Assembly (NCBI RefSeq): GCF_025148125.1
Contig: NZ_CP102267.1
Coordinates: forward strand, 1,312,501-1,376,500
Origin: Blautia wexlerae DSM 19850
GTDB lineage: Bacteria; Bacillota; Clostridia; Lachnospirales; Lachnospiraceae
Direction of reading: 5' to 3'
DNA: 64,000 nt
Shown: in pieces, positions 33,261-42,545 of the stretch
Layout: the number at the start of each line of letters is the position of its first letter
Position numbering within the stretch: position 1 is the stretch's first letter
Made by a program: the position numbers and the translations under genes
The notes under the pieces: generated by a model
The model's database searches: none
What the model was told of the DNA's origin: nothing
Seen by the model: only the letters and a program-made list of their open reading frames with translations

Positions 33261-33846
33261 CTGTTAAGATTCTGTATCCAAGGGATGATACCTCACTTTC
33301 TGTAAAATAAATTATGAAATTGTATGAATTTGAATTATGAAATTAACGGTTCAACTTACTGTCCCATTGGTCTGTACCTTCCTTTTATAGTTTCATAGGG
33401 TAAATCGTTAAGTTTTCATTGGACTGTACCTTCTTCATGTAAATGAACGGTTACGTTTTATAATAGGGTAAATCGTTAACGTTTCATTGGACCGTACCTT
33501 CCTTATTTTGATTGAATGTCACTTTAAAAATAAGGTAAATCATTAAATTTCCATTGGACCGTACCTTCTTTAGAATGTTTAACTGTTACGTTCAAAATAA
33601 GATAAATCGTTAGGTTTCCATTGGACTGTACCTTCCTTGTTTGATAGGAACTACTTATAAAACTTAGTTGGATTTAAAAGCTTAAGTTCTTGGTGGTCCG
33701 TACCTGCCTTTCTTATAAGTCATGAATTTGAAACTTTGCTATTCTGGTGGTCTGTACCTCGCTTTCTTAAATTATGAAGAAAAGATTATGTTTTCGGTGG
33801 TCTCACTCCTTTACTTTTTTGTTTTTCGTAATCCCTTTTGTTTTAT
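33225..33846 (-). ncRNA. Putative ~620-nt tandem-repeat noncoding RNA
   Basis: On the minus strand a consensus promoter (33853-33881) and a terminator (33231-33260) bracket about nine degenerate repeats. The core, read on minus, is AGGTAC[A/G]G[A/T]CCA. Cores lie near 33283, 33369, 33421, 33489, 33556, 33623, 33695, 33749 and 33800, that is 51-86 bp apart. Four units also share AACGATTTACC. There is no protein-coding frame of note. No known RNA family is recognised. It may be a binding-site array (protein sponge) or a long leader of the deacetylase gene. Confidence 0.6.
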
Positions 33847-33852
33847 GAACTT

Positions 33853-33881
33853 AATATAACAGATAAAGAATGAAATGTCAA
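33853..33881 (-). promoter_or_regulatory. Strong sigma-A promoter of the repeat RNA
   Basis: On the minus strand: TTGACA (33881-33876), a 17-bp spacer and TATATT (33858-33853). Expected start is near 33846. The rest of 33890-34026 is A/T-rich without a gene. Confidence 0.8.
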
Positions 33882-34026
33882 GAATAAAAATAGAAAATTT
33901 GCAAAAATATTTAAAAGATAATATTAAAATTATTTGTATTGATAAAATATTCTGAAAATAATAATAAATATAGACAATGCATAGCCGGAAGCATATTGGG
34001 TAAAAATATGGTTGTAAAGATATGCA

Positions 34027-34074
34027 AGTCAAATTACGTTACTGTTCACGCCGTTCTCAGTGACGTATTTTGAC
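34027..34074. repeat. 18-bp hairpin remnant with IS66-MITE end
   Basis: AGTCAAATTACGTTACTG (34027-34044) and its near complement ending at 34074 pair with two mismatches. The stretch from 34038 resembles one end of the 143-bp MITE (GTTACTGTTCAC.CCGTTC), so it is probably a decayed copy. Confidence 0.5.
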
Positions 34075-34236
34075 TAGTACATCGTTTTCGAAATAACTAT
34101 ACCACTCACTTGTCTGCGAATCCGATTGCACAGGTCTAAAAGCCTCAGCGTAGCCCGCTACGCCTGCGTTTTTATACCAGCACACTCGAATCCGCATCCT
34201 ACGCGATTGGTATAGTTATTTACGAAACGCTGTACT
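34075..34236. mobile_element. 162-bp MITE, family B, copy 2
   Basis: Inverted, nearly identical copy of 30750-30912 with the same termini and inner palindrome. It ends 70 bp before the enolase start and directly abuts the hairpin at 34027-34074. Confidence 0.82.
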
Positions 34237-34306
34237 TGAGGTTTAACTGTAACTGTGAAAATATGGAACAGTTACCGGTTTATTAAAATGATCAGGAGGT
34301 TCTAAT

Positions 34307-35644
34307 ATGTTACGTTATCTGCCTGTAAGAAGGGTTCATGCAAGACAGGTACTTGATTCCAGAGGAAATCCTACAGTGGAAGTAGAAGTAACAGTAGGAG
34401 AAGGTGTGATCGGGATAAATGGATATACGGGAAGGGCAATCGTCCCTTCGGGAGCTTCCACAGGAAAGTTCGAGGCAGTGGAGCTTCGTGACGGAGAAAA
34501 AGGTTGCTACACCGGACTTGGTGTCCGCAAAGCAGTGGAGAATGTAAATACAAAGCTGGCAGAAGCAATTCTTGGAGAAAATGCTCTGGATCAGTCCTAT
34601 ATTGATAAAAAAATCATAGAAACAGACGGCACAGACAATAAAAGTAATGTAGGGGCAAATGCGGCACTGGGAGTATCCCTGGCAGTAGCAAGGGCGGCAG
34701 CAGCAGCTCTTCGCGTTCCTTTATATCAGTATCTTGGCGGCTGCCATACCAGACAGATGCCTGTACCGATGATGAATATCTTAAATGGGGGACGTCACGC
34801 TGACAATACGGTGGATTTACAGGAATTCATGATTATGCCGACGGGAGCGGAAAATATGGAGCAGGCGATCCGAATGTGTGCGGAAGTATACCAGTTTCTC
34901 AGAATTATCCTGAAACAAAAAGGTCTGTCAACAGCAGTCGGGGATGAGGGAGGTTTTGCACCGGATCTTTCCGATTCAGAAAGCGTCCTGGAAGTGATTC
35001 TGGAAGCAGTAAAAAAGGCAGGGTATGAACCCGGAAAGGATATCAGCATTGCAATTGATGCTGCGGCAAGTGAACTGTACGATGAAGAAAGAGGCGTTTA
35101 TGTTTTCCCCGGAGAAGGAAAAATGAAAGGGGAGGAAGTTCTCAGGGATTCCGGCGAGATGATAGAATATTATGAAAAACTTGCAGAGAAGTTCCCGATT
35201 GTTTCCATTGAAGATGGACTTGAGGAAGATGACTGGGAAGGCTGGAAACAGATGACAAAAAGACTGGGAGATAAAATACAGCTTGTAGGTGATGATCTGT
35301 TTGTCACGAATATCAAACGTCTTGCATGTGGTATCAAACTGGGAGCGGCAAATGCTATTCTGATAAAATTAAACCAGATAGGAACACTTTCAGAAGCATT
35401 GGACGCAGTGGAAATGGCACAGAAAGCGGGATACAGGGCAGTAATTTCTCACAGATCAGGAGAATCGGAAGATTCATTTATCGCAGATCTGGCAGTTGCC
35501 ACAGGTGCCGGCCAGATTAAGACAGGTGCACCCTGCCGTTCGGACCGAAATGCCAAATATAACCAGCTTCTTCGTATCCATGAGGCCTTGGGAGAACTGG
35601 CAGTGTATGAAAATCCTTTTAAAGAAAATGAAAAAAATTGTTAA
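34307..35644 (+). CDS. eno: Enolase
   Basis: 445 aa phosphopyruvate hydratase (2-phosphoglycerate to PEP). Signature blocks: [58 protein letters not shown], and [13 protein letters not shown] followed by [17 protein letters not shown]. Metal ligands Asp/Glu/Asp and the catalytic Lys regions are intact. The start follows AGGAGG. A MITE lies in its upstream region. Confidence 0.97.
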   Translation: MLRYLPVRRVHARQVLDSRGNPTVEVEVTVGEGVIGINGYTGRAIVPSGASTGKFEAVELRDGEKGCYTGLGVRKAVENVNTKLAEAILGENALDQSYIDKKIIETDGTDNKSNVGANAALGVSLAVARAAAAALRVPLYQYLGGCHTRQMPVPMMNILNGGRHADNTVDLQEFMIMPTGAENMEQAIRMCAEVYQFLRIILKQKGLSTAVGDEGGFAPDLSDSESVLEVILEAVKKAGYEPGKDISIAIDAAASELYDEERGVYVFPGEGKMKGEEVLRDSGEMIEYYEKLAEKFPIVSIEDGLEEDDWEGWKQMTKRLGDKIQLVGDDLFVTNIKRLACGIKLGAANAILIKLNQIGTLSEALDAVEMAQKAGYRAVISHRSGESEDSFIADLAVATGAGQIKTGAPCRSDRNAKYNQLLRIHEALGELAVYENPFKENEKNC

Positions 35645-35672
35645 GAAACCTGACAAAAACTCTGAATTGTGG

Positions 35673-35701
35673 TTGAAATCCCAATCCGGCTATGTTACAA
35701 T
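35673..35701 (+). promoter_or_regulatory. Promoter of secG
   Basis: TTGAAA (35673-35678), a 17-bp spacer and TACAAT (35696-35701). Confidence 0.65.
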
Positions 35702-35731
35702 GAAACTCAGTTGATTAGGAGGTGTAACGAA

Positions 35732-35968
35732 GTGCAGATTATTAAGATCATTCTGAGTGTCATTTTCATAATAGATTGCATCGCTCTTACAGTAGTAGTT
35801 CTTATGCAGGAAGGTAAGCAGCAGGGACTTGGTGCTATCGCCGGAGCAGCAGAAACATACTGGGGTAAGAACAAAGGTCGTTCCATGGAGGGCGGACTTG
35901 TTAAGGCAACCACTATTATGGGAATTTTATTTTTTGTAATTTCTGTAGCATTAAATATGCTTGGTTAA
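35732..35968 (+). CDS. secG: Preprotein translocase subunit SecG
   Basis: 78 aa starting at GTG 35732 directly after AGGAGGTG. It has two membrane segments (IIKIILSVIFIIDCIALTVV and MGILFFVISVALNML) joined by the SecG loop VLMQEGKQQGLGAIAGAAETYWGKNKGRSMEG. It assists SecYE-SecA export. Followed by a terminator and then rnr-smpB, a common Firmicute order. Confidence 0.95.
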   Translation: MQIIKIILSVIFIIDCIALTVVVLMQEGKQQGLGAIAGAAETYWGKNKGRSMEGGLVKATTIMGILFFVISVALNMLG

Positions 35969-35984
35969 TCAGAAAAGAAATTTG

Positions 35985-36017
35985 AAACACTCTTGTTATG
36001 TGCAAGAGTGTTTTTTG
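35985..36017 (+). terminator. Terminator after secG
   Basis: AAACACTCTTG, a 7-base loop, CAAGAGTGTTTTTT: an 11-bp stem with T-run. Confidence 0.85.
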
Positions 36018-36072
36018 TGTCATAAAGAGCTGAATCAGATAAAAGTCCTCTGCGGAGGCTGTGAGGAGTAAT

Positions 36073-38340
36073 ATGAGTAAAAAAGATATGGACAGAAGAA
36101 AAAAGTTTATCCTGGAACTGATGGGAGATCCTATTTATCAGCCAATGAGACTCCGCGAGATTTCTTCTCTTCTGAGACTTTCAAAAGAAGAGAAAAGAGA
36201 GCTGTATGATGTTCTGGACGAACTTTGCGAGGAAGGAAAGGTATCTGTAGACCGCAAGGGCAGATATGAAAAGGTCAAAGGAAAATGGAAAAAGAAAAAA
36301 GATGACCGTTATTACGATGACCGAAGAGAAGAATACGGATCAGAGTATGGTAGAAAGAAGAAAGATAAAAATAAAAAAGAGCAGCCGGAGGGAATCCAGG
36401 CTGAGGGAACATTCATCGGACATCCCAAAGGTTTCGGCTTCGTAGAAATCGAAGGACAGGATGAGGATATCTTTATTCCTGAAAGTGATACAGGAACAGC
36501 CATGCATCAGGATAAAGTAAGGATCATCATCAGAGATGACAAAAAAGAGGGAAAACGCCAGGAAGGTGTAGTTGTGAAGGTTCTGGAACGTGGTATGCCT
36601 GAAATTGTAGGAACTTACCAGTTAAATCGGGATTTCGGTTTTGTGATCAGTGATAATCCGAAATTTTCCAAGGATATCTTCATTCCGAGAAAAGAAGCAG
36701 CAGGAATTAAAAATGGTGATAAAGTAATCGCGGTGATCACAGATTACGGCTCCGGAAATAAGAATCCTGAAGGAAAAATTAAGGAGAATCTGGGAAATAT
36801 CCGAACACCGGGTACAGATATCCTGGCAATCGTCAAGAGCTTCGGAATCCCAAGTGAATTTCCTGAGAAAGTAATGAAGCAGGCTCAGCGTGTTCCGGAT
36901 CATGTGCTGGATGCAGACAGAGATGGAAGGCTGGATCTGAGACATCTGCAGACAGTCACTATTGACGGCGAAGATGCCAAAGACCTGGATGATGCGATTT
37001 CCCTGACAAAAGAAGGGGATATCTATCATCTGGGAGTCCATATCGCAGATGTAAGCAACTATGTACAGTATAACAGTGCTCTGGACAGGGAAGCACTGAA
37101 ACGTGGAACCAGTGTTTATCTGGCAGACCGCGTTGTGCCAATGCTGCCGGAACGTCTTTCCAATGGAATCTGTTCTCTGAATCAGGGAGAGGACAGACTG
37201 GCGTTGAGCTGCCTGATGGACATTAACGAAAAGGGTAAGGTAGTTTCCCATCAGATCGCGGAAACAGTGATTAACGTAAATGAGAGAATGTGCTATACTG
37301 ATGTAAAGAACATTCTTGAGGACACAGACGAAGAAGCAAAGAAACGGTATGATGCACTTATCCCGATGTTCTTTATGATGAAAGAACTGTCCGGAATCTT
37401 ACGAAACAGCCGCCATCACAGAGGTTCCATTGACTTTGATTTTCCGGAGAGCAAGATTATTCTCAATGCAGCAGGAAAAGCAATCGATGTTAAGCCATAT
37501 GAAGCAAATGTGGCAACCAAAATCATTGAAGATTTCATGCTGATGGCAAATGAGACTGTGGCACAGGAATACTGCACAGAAGAGATTCCGTTTGTATACA
37601 GAACCCATGATAACCCGGATCCGGAGAAAGTGGAGAGTCTTCTGACATTACTTCACAATCAGGGTGTGAAGATTCAGAAAGCAAAAGAAGAAATCACGCC
37701 AAAAGAAATCCAGCAGATCATCGAAAGTATCGAAGGGCTTCCGAATGAAGCAATGATCAGCCGTCTGGTGTTGCGTTCCATGAAACAGGCGAAATATACA
37801 ACAGAATGCAGCGGTCACTTTGGACTGGCAGCAAAATATTACTGCCATTTTACATCTCCGATCAGAAGATATCCTGATCTGCAGATCCACAGGATCATTA
37901 AGGATAACTTACGAGGCAGACTGATGCGTGAAGGCAGAACCGAACACTATGCTGAAATCCTTGATGAAGTTGCGAGGCAGTCCAGTGTATGCGAACGCCG
38001 CGCAGATGAGGCAGAGCGTGAATCAGACAAGCTGAAGAAAGCAGAATACATGTCCTACCATCTGGGAGAAGAGTTCGAGGGAATTATCTCAGGTGTTACC
38101 GGATGGGGGCTTTATGTGGAACTTCCGAATACTGTAGAGGGACTGGTTCATGTCAACACGCTGCGTGATGACTACTATGTTTTTGACCAGGAGAGCTATG
38201 AACTTCGCGGTGAGATGACAAAGAAAGTGTACAAGCTGGGAGATAAGGTTCGTGTCCGCGTGGCAGAGGCAGATAAGATGCTCAAGACTGTAGACTTTGA
38301 GCTGGTTTCTGATATCCGGGACGATGAAGAAGAGAATTAA
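36073..38340 (+). CDS. rnr: Ribonuclease R
   Basis: 755 aa from ATG 36073 after GAGGAG. Order: N-terminal winged helix, a Lys/Arg-rich linker (about 75-115), two cold-shock domains (GHPKGFGFVEIEGQDEDIFIP; LNRDFGFVISDNPKFSKDIFIP), the RNB catalytic domain (DGEDAKDLDDAISL with its Asp cluster; SNGICSLNQGEDRLALSC) and a C-terminal S1 domain (GVTGWGLYVELPNTVEGLVHV). A processive 3'-5' exoribonuclease that works with SmpB-tmRNA in decay of stalled mRNA. Confidence 0.96.
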   Translation: MSKKDMDRRKKFILELMGDPIYQPMRLREISSLLRLSKEEKRELYDVLDELCEEGKVSVDRKGRYEKVKGKWKKKKDDRYYDDRREEYGSEYGRKKKDKNKKEQPEGIQAEGTFIGHPKGFGFVEIEGQDEDIFIPESDTGTAMHQDKVRIIIRDDKKEGKRQEGVVVKVLERGMPEIVGTYQLNRDFGFVISDNPKFSKDIFIPRKEAAGIKNGDKVIAVITDYGSGNKNPEGKIKENLGNIRTPGTDILAIVKSFGIPSEFPEKVMKQAQRVPDHVLDADRDGRLDLRHLQTVTIDGEDAKDLDDAISLTKEGDIYHLGVHIADVSNYVQYNSALDREALKRGTSVYLADRVVPMLPERLSNGICSLNQGEDRLALSCLMDINEKGKVVSHQIAETVINVNERMCYTDVKNILEDTDEEAKKRYDALIPMFFMMKELSGILRNSRHHRGSIDFDFPESKIILNAAGKAIDVKPYEANVATKIIEDFMLMANETVAQEYCTEEIPFVYRTHDNPDPEKVESLLTLLHNQGVKIQKAKEEITPKEIQQIIESIEGLPNEAMISRLVLRSMKQAKYTTECSGHFGLAAKYYCHFTSPIRRYPDLQIHRIIKDNLRGRLMREGRTEHYAEILDEVARQSSVCERRADEAERESDKLKKAEYMSYHLGEEFEGIISGVTGWGLYVELPNTVEGLVHVNTLRDDYYVFDQESYELRGEMTKKVYKLGDKVRVRVAEADKMLKTVDFELVSDIRDDEEEN

Positions 38341-38398
38341 ATAAAAATGTATGGATACACTTCTGGTATTTGATGATGAAGAAGAGAGTTAAATAAAA
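38322..38398 (+). repeat. Short direct duplication at the rnr 3' end
   Basis: GATGAAGAAGAGA.TTAAATAAAAATG occurs at the rnr stop (38322-38347) and again about 51 bp on (38373-38398), with one mismatch. It is a small tandem duplication of the gene end and its stop codon. Confidence 0.7.
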
Positions 38399-38415
38399 AT
38401 GGCTTGGAGGATATT

Positions 38416-38886
38416 ATGGCAAAGAAAAAAGGAATGAAGCTGATTGCCAATAATAAAAAGGCATTTCATGATTATTTTATAGAAGATACTTATGAAGCCG
38501 GCATTGCCCTTGCAGGAACAGAGGTAAAATCCCTGCGCATGGGTAAGTGTAGTATTAAGGAATCCTTTATACGTGTGGAAAACGGAGAGGTTTACATCTA
38601 CGGAATGCATATCAGCCCTTATGAAAAAGGCAATATTTTTAATAAAGATCCCCTGAGGATCCGTAAGCTGCTGCTTCACAGGTATGAGATCAACAAAATC
38701 GAAGCAAAGCTAAAAGAGAAAGGTCTGACGCTGGTACCTCTGAAAGTTTATTTCAAAGACAGTCTGGTAAAAGTAGAGATCGGAATGGCTCGAGGTAAGA
38801 AACTTTATGACAAGAGACAGGATATCGCAAAGAAAGACCAGAGAAGAGAAGCAGAACGTGACTTTAAGGTTAAGAATCTATATTGA
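38416..38886 (+). CDS. smpB: SsrA-binding protein SmpB
   Basis: 156 aa from ATG 38416 after TTGGAGG. Motifs: [44 protein letters not shown], and the basic tail [23 protein letters not shown]. It delivers tmRNA to stalled ribosomes. The tmRNA gene itself is not seen immediately downstream. Confidence 0.97.
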   Translation: MAKKKGMKLIANNKKAFHDYFIEDTYEAGIALAGTEVKSLRMGKCSIKESFIRVENGEVYIYGMHISPYEKGNIFNKDPLRIRKLLLHRYEINKIEAKLKEKGLTLVPLKVYFKDSLVKVEIGMARGKKLYDKRQDIAKKDQRREAERDFKVKNLY

Positions 38887-38945
38887 TAATATTACCAAAT
38901 CCTTTGGCTCAAAATTGTGAAATGTTATGAAAAAATTAATGGATA

Positions 38946-38974
38946 TTGCAAAAATATTCGAAAATTCGTATAAT
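38946..38974 (+). promoter_or_regulatory. Promoter upstream of the cytidylate-kinase-like gene
   Basis: TTGCAA (38946-38951), a 17-bp spacer and TATAAT (38969-38974). Confidence 0.6.
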
Positions 38975-39040
38975 CTATCATATAGATAAAAAAATAACAA
39001 TTCATTTTTCAGGCAGATGAGCTGAAAGGAGTGGTGCCCT

Positions 39041-39631
39041 ATGAAAACAATCACGATCAGCAGACAGTATGGAAGCGGTGGAAGACACATTGCAGCTTTG
39101 CTTTCAGAAAAAATGGGAGTTCCCTGTTACGACAGTAAGCTTTTGCTGAAGGAAGCAGAGAGGCATGGAATCAGCCAGGAAATCATCAATGAATTTAAAG
39201 GCAAGACCAGTCTTCTCTATGCAATCGGAGTAATGATGTCGGAAGAATCGCAGGATAAAAAACGCCTGACAATTCCGGAGAAGATGTTTCATGCGCAAAA
39301 AGAGACAGTGAAGCGCCTGGCACAGGAAGGTCCATGTATTTTTGTGGGAAGATGTGCAGACCAGATCCTGAAAGATGATAATCAGCTGCTTCGTGTGTAT
39401 ATTTATGCATCTGATATGGAAGACCGTATTAAACGGATCAAGAAAAATAAGCATATTTCTCAGAGAGAGGCACTTGACAGAATTGCATATAAAGATCGTC
39501 AGAGAAGAGATTATTATAACTTTTATACAGGACATGAATGGGGCAAAATGGAAAACTATGATATCTGCCTGAATACTTCGGTTTTATCAGAGGAAGAATG
39601 TGTGGAACTTCTGATGAAGCTTGCAGAATAG
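39041..39631 (+). CDS. Cytidylate kinase-like family protein
   Basis: 196 aa. The N terminus MKTITISRQYGSGGRHIAALL is the glycine-rich nucleotide-binding loop of the Cytidylate_kin2 family. VGRCADQIL, YIYASDMEDRIKRI and the RQRRDYYNFYTGHEWG block also fit. The true substrate of this family is not firmly known. It is a single gene with its own promoter, followed by a terminator. Confidence 0.88.
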   Translation: MKTITISRQYGSGGRHIAALLSEKMGVPCYDSKLLLKEAERHGISQEIINEFKGKTSLLYAIGVMMSEESQDKKRLTIPEKMFHAQKETVKRLAQEGPCIFVGRCADQILKDDNQLLRVYIYASDMEDRIKRIKKNKHISQREALDRIAYKDRQRRDYYNFYTGHEWGKMENYDICLNTSVLSEEECVELLMKLAE

Positions 39632-39661
39632 AAATATATTAAATATGACCACAAAAGGATA

Positions 39662-39697
39662 AGAAAGGACTGCCAGAGTAACATGGCAGTCCTTTCT
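39662..39697 (+). terminator. Terminator after the cytidylate-kinase-like gene
   Basis: AGAAAGGACTGCCA, an 8-base loop and TGGCAGTCCTTTCT form a perfect 14-bp stem followed by GTT. The remainder of 39698-39942 holds only the next promoter. Confidence 0.75.
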
Positions 39698-39847
39698 GTT
39701 GGAGTATCCGCTGATTACAGTGTGTGCTTCCTTTTGTGCAATAATATGAAGTAGGAAAAATGTGATTTTTTCATAAGAATGCGTCCGCAGGCAGAAACTT
39801 TAAAAACCTGAAAGTCTTAAAATTGTATGAAATCGGCAGAGGCTTAG

Positions 39848-39876
39848 TTGACAAGTTTTCGATACTCTGCAATAAT
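39848..39876 (+). promoter_or_regulatory. Promoter of the 356-aa lipoprotein gene
   Basis: TTGACA (39848-39853), a 17-bp spacer and AATAAT (39871-39876). Confidence 0.6.
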
Positions 39877-39942
39877 AGGAAATTGAAAAAATGACATTGT
39901 TAAAAAGAAAAAGATATTCCATATAGCAGGAGGGAATATATT

Positions 39943-41013
39943 ATGAAGAAACGTTATTTAATACTGGCAGGTCTGTTAGTAATGACAGTGGCAGCTGCCG
40001 GATGTGGTAAGAAAAAGACAACAGAGACAGCACCTGTAGAGGTAACAGCTACTCCGACTCCTGAAGTAACCAAGGCAGTCGATATGGTGGATATGCAGCA
40101 GACAGCAGATGAAGACATAAAGAATGTAATGGGGGAGAAAACTTCCACAGCATCTAAGATTGTGTTTGTAAATAATACAGGGGATGACATCCAGTCACTC
40201 TATATCCGGACTCATGTGGATGAAGACAGTGAGGATTATGATGCAGACGAGGATGGAGGATGGGGAGATGATCTCATCAATGGAATGTTTACCCTGACAG
40301 ATAAGGACAAGGCACTGTATTATATGCAGACTGCAAATACACAGACATCAGGTACACAGACATCAGATACACAGACAACATCCAACAAGAGTACAGCTTC
40401 CTATGATATCCGTATTGCATATGCTGATGAGGACAAGAATGAATGCTTTTTCCGCGATATTCCGCTTGGAACAATTTCGCAGATTACGTTATGTATGGAT
40501 GGCACAGATGATGATGCGATCCCATATGCAAAATATCTGACAGGTACATCAACAAAAGAAGTATCCACGCTTGATGCGGTAAAGGAACGTCTTGGCATTA
40601 CAGATGACAGTGAGTCAGAATCAGATTCCACAGACGACAGTGATAAGAAGTCTGCAGATAATTCTGATTCCACAGATAGTAACAACAGTTCTGATCAGAA
40701 TAATAACAGTGGCAATGGAACCGGGGGTAATTCAGATGATCCGGGCAATGGGGGAAACTCAGACAATCCGGGTACTAATGATGATCCGGGCAGTAACGAT
40801 GACCCGGGAAATGGCGGCGATATGATTTCCACAGCAGAACAGTATATCGGTCAGTCTCTGGATGCACTGGAAGGCGCATGCGGTTCTCCACAGGGCAGCA
40901 GCTATGAGGATGATCCTGAGACAGGTAAAACAGGATTCCATTATTACAGCAATTTCACAGTTTCTACAACAGTTGATGAAAATGGTAATGAAATTGTTGC
41001 CGGAATATGGTAG
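39943..41013 (+). CDS. Putative lipoprotein with low-complexity linker
   Basis: 356 aa. Lipoprotein signal MKKRYLILAGLLVMTVAAAGC with lipobox AAGC, Cys21. A Thr/Pro-rich spacer leads to a folded region (about 60-215) with Asp-rich patches. A Ser/Asp/Asn/Gly low-complexity stretch (about 220-295) includes repeated NPG/DPG units. The C-terminal ~60 residues (STAEQYIGQSLDALEGACGSPQG) resemble the small conserved domain of SmpA/OmlA-like lipoproteins. No function assigned. Start preceded by AGGAGGG. Confidence 0.8.
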   Translation: MKKRYLILAGLLVMTVAAAGCGKKKTTETAPVEVTATPTPEVTKAVDMVDMQQTADEDIKNVMGEKTSTASKIVFVNNTGDDIQSLYIRTHVDEDSEDYDADEDGGWGDDLINGMFTLTDKDKALYYMQTANTQTSGTQTSDTQTTSNKSTASYDIRIAYADEDKNECFFRDIPLGTISQITLCMDGTDDDAIPYAKYLTGTSTKEVSTLDAVKERLGITDDSESESDSTDDSDKKSADNSDSTDSNNSSDQNNNSGNGTGGNSDDPGNGGNSDNPGTNDDPGSNDDPGNGGDMISTAEQYIGQSLDALEGACGSPQGSSYEDDPETGKTGFHYYSNFTVSTTVDENGNEIVAGIW

Positions 41014-41028
41014 AATAGAACTACGAAT

Positions 41029-41060
41029 GTAACAGAGGAGGTATTCCGATCCTCTGTTAC
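41029..41060 (+). other. 11-bp hairpin in the pyrH leader
   Basis: GTAACAGAGGA (41029-41039) pairs exactly with TCCTCTGTTAC (41050-41060). There is no T-run. It may separate the lipoprotein and pyrH transcripts. Confidence 0.6.
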
Positions 41061-41093
41061 CTGCGATAAAATTAATTTCAGGAGACAGTTACT

Positions 41094-41789
41094 ATGAAAC
41101 GTGTATTATTAAAATTAAGCGGTGAAGCCCTTGCCGGTGAGAAGAAGACCGGATTTGACGAGGCGACTGTTATTGAAGTTGCAAAGCAGATCAGGACAAT
41201 TGCTGAGGAAGGACTGGAAATCGGCATCGTGATCGGCGGAGGTAATTTCTGGAGAGGACGCACCAGTGAGACTATCGACAGGAATAAGGCTGATCAGATT
41301 GGTATGCTTGCAACAGTTATGAACTGTATTTATGTATCTGATATCTGCAGATACCTTGGATTAAAGACAGAAATCTTTACACCATTTGTATGCGGTGCAT
41401 TTACAAGCCTTTACTCTAAGGATGCAGTGGAAGCAAGCTTTGCACAGGGCAAGATCGTATTCTTTGCAGGCGGTACAGGACATCCTTACTTCTCCACAGA
41501 TACAGCCACTGTACTTCGCGCAGTAGAGATCGAAGCAGAAGCAATCCTTCTTGCAAAAGCTGTTGACGGAATTTATGACAGTGATCCGAAGACAAACCCG
41601 AATGCAGTAAAATATGATGAAATTTCCATTGAAGAAGTAGTTGCAAAGAAACTGGCAGCTATGGATCTGACAGCATCGATCATGTGTATGGAACAGAAGA
41701 TGCCGATGCTGGTATTTGCACTGGATGAAAAAGACAGCATCATTAATGCAGTACATGGCAAATTTGTCGGAACTAAGGTTACTGTATAA
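41094..41789 (+). CDS. pyrH: UMP kinase
   Basis: 231 aa, amino-acid-kinase fold. LLKLSGEALAG, GIVIGGGNFWRGR, NKADQIGMLATVMN, GGTGHPYFSTDTATVLRA and AVDGIYDSDPK are characteristic. It phosphorylates UMP to UDP and is allosterically controlled by GTP/UTP in bacteria. Start after AGGAGA. Linked to frr, as in most bacteria. Confidence 0.97.
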   Translation: MKRVLLKLSGEALAGEKKTGFDEATVIEVAKQIRTIAEEGLEIGIVIGGGNFWRGRTSETIDRNKADQIGMLATVMNCIYVSDICRYLGLKTEIFTPFVCGAFTSLYSKDAVEASFAQGKIVFFAGGTGHPYFSTDTATVLRAVEIEAEAILLAKAVDGIYDSDPKTNPNAVKYDEISIEEVVAKKLAAMDLTASIMCMEQKMPMLVFALDEKDSIINAVHGKFVGTKVTV

Positions 41790-41858
41790 GTAAGGCTTAT
41801 AAGTCAGTTTACAGAGAAAGTGTAATATAAAAACTATGAAAAGAGGGAGACGAACCTA

Positions 41859-42410
41859 ATGGATGAGAGAATTCAGAAATATGAAGAGAAGATGAAAAAG
41901 ACACTGGCAAGCCTTGAGAGCGAACTGGTTACAATTCGTGCAGGACGTGCGAACCCGCATATCCTTGACAAACTCGCCGTAGATTATTACGGAGCTCCGA
42001 CACCTCTTCAGCAGGTGGCAAATATCACTGTCCCGGAAGCTCGTATGATCCAGATCCAGCCATGGGAAAGCAGCCTGATCAAAGGAATTGAGAAAGCAAT
42101 CCTTACCTCTGACCTTGGATTAAATCCAAGCAACGATGGTAAAGTAATCCGCCTTGTATTCCCGGAACTTACAGAGGAACGCCGTAAGGAACTGGTTAAA
42201 GATGTCAAGAAAAAAGGCGAAGCAGCCAAAGTAGCAGTCCGCAACATTCGTCGTGATGCAAATGATGCATTTAAGAAACTTGCAAAACAGGATGTATCTG
42301 AGGATGAGATCAAAGAACTTGAGGAGAAAATCCAGAAGAGCACAGATAAATATATCAAAGAAGTTGATGCGGCAGTGGATGCAAAGAGCAAAGAAATCAT
42401 GACCGTATAA
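41859..42410 (+). CDS. frr: Ribosome recycling factor
   Basis: 183 aa. Typical RRF pattern: [40 protein letters not shown], the ERRKELVK stretch and [11 protein letters not shown]. It splits post-termination ribosomes with EF-G. It follows pyrH by 69 bp and is followed by a terminator. Confidence 0.97.
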   Translation: MDERIQKYEEKMKKTLASLESELVTIRAGRANPHILDKLAVDYYGAPTPLQQVANITVPEARMIQIQPWESSLIKGIEKAILTSDLGLNPSNDGKVIRLVFPELTEERRKELVKDVKKKGEAAKVAVRNIRRDANDAFKKLAKQDVSEDEIKELEEKIQKSTDKYIKEVDAAVDAKSKEIMTV

Positions 42411-42418
42411 GGGAAACG

Positions 42419-42451
42419 AAAAGGAGAGCTCCATGAATGCGGGCTCTCTTT
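42419..42451 (+). terminator. Terminator after frr
   Basis: AAAAGGAGAGC and GCTCTCTTTTT pair around a 12-base loop, with the T-run inside the second arm. Confidence 0.7.
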
Positions 42452-42545
42452 TTATCTGAATGAGATAATGGACCGGAAACTGTGGTTCATTATGATGAGA
42501 CAGTAAGGTTAAAGGAATAACAGGATAAGAAAAGGAAACAAGAGT

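Noticed and set aside
33276..33811. CRISPR array
   Set aside because: The repeats are short and degenerate, spacing varies from 51 to 86 bp, the intervening sequences are themselves similar, and no cas genes are near.
38887..39040. tmRNA gene after smpB
   Set aside because: The 154-bp gap is A/T-rich and holds only a promoter; no tRNA-like ends or tag frame are seen.
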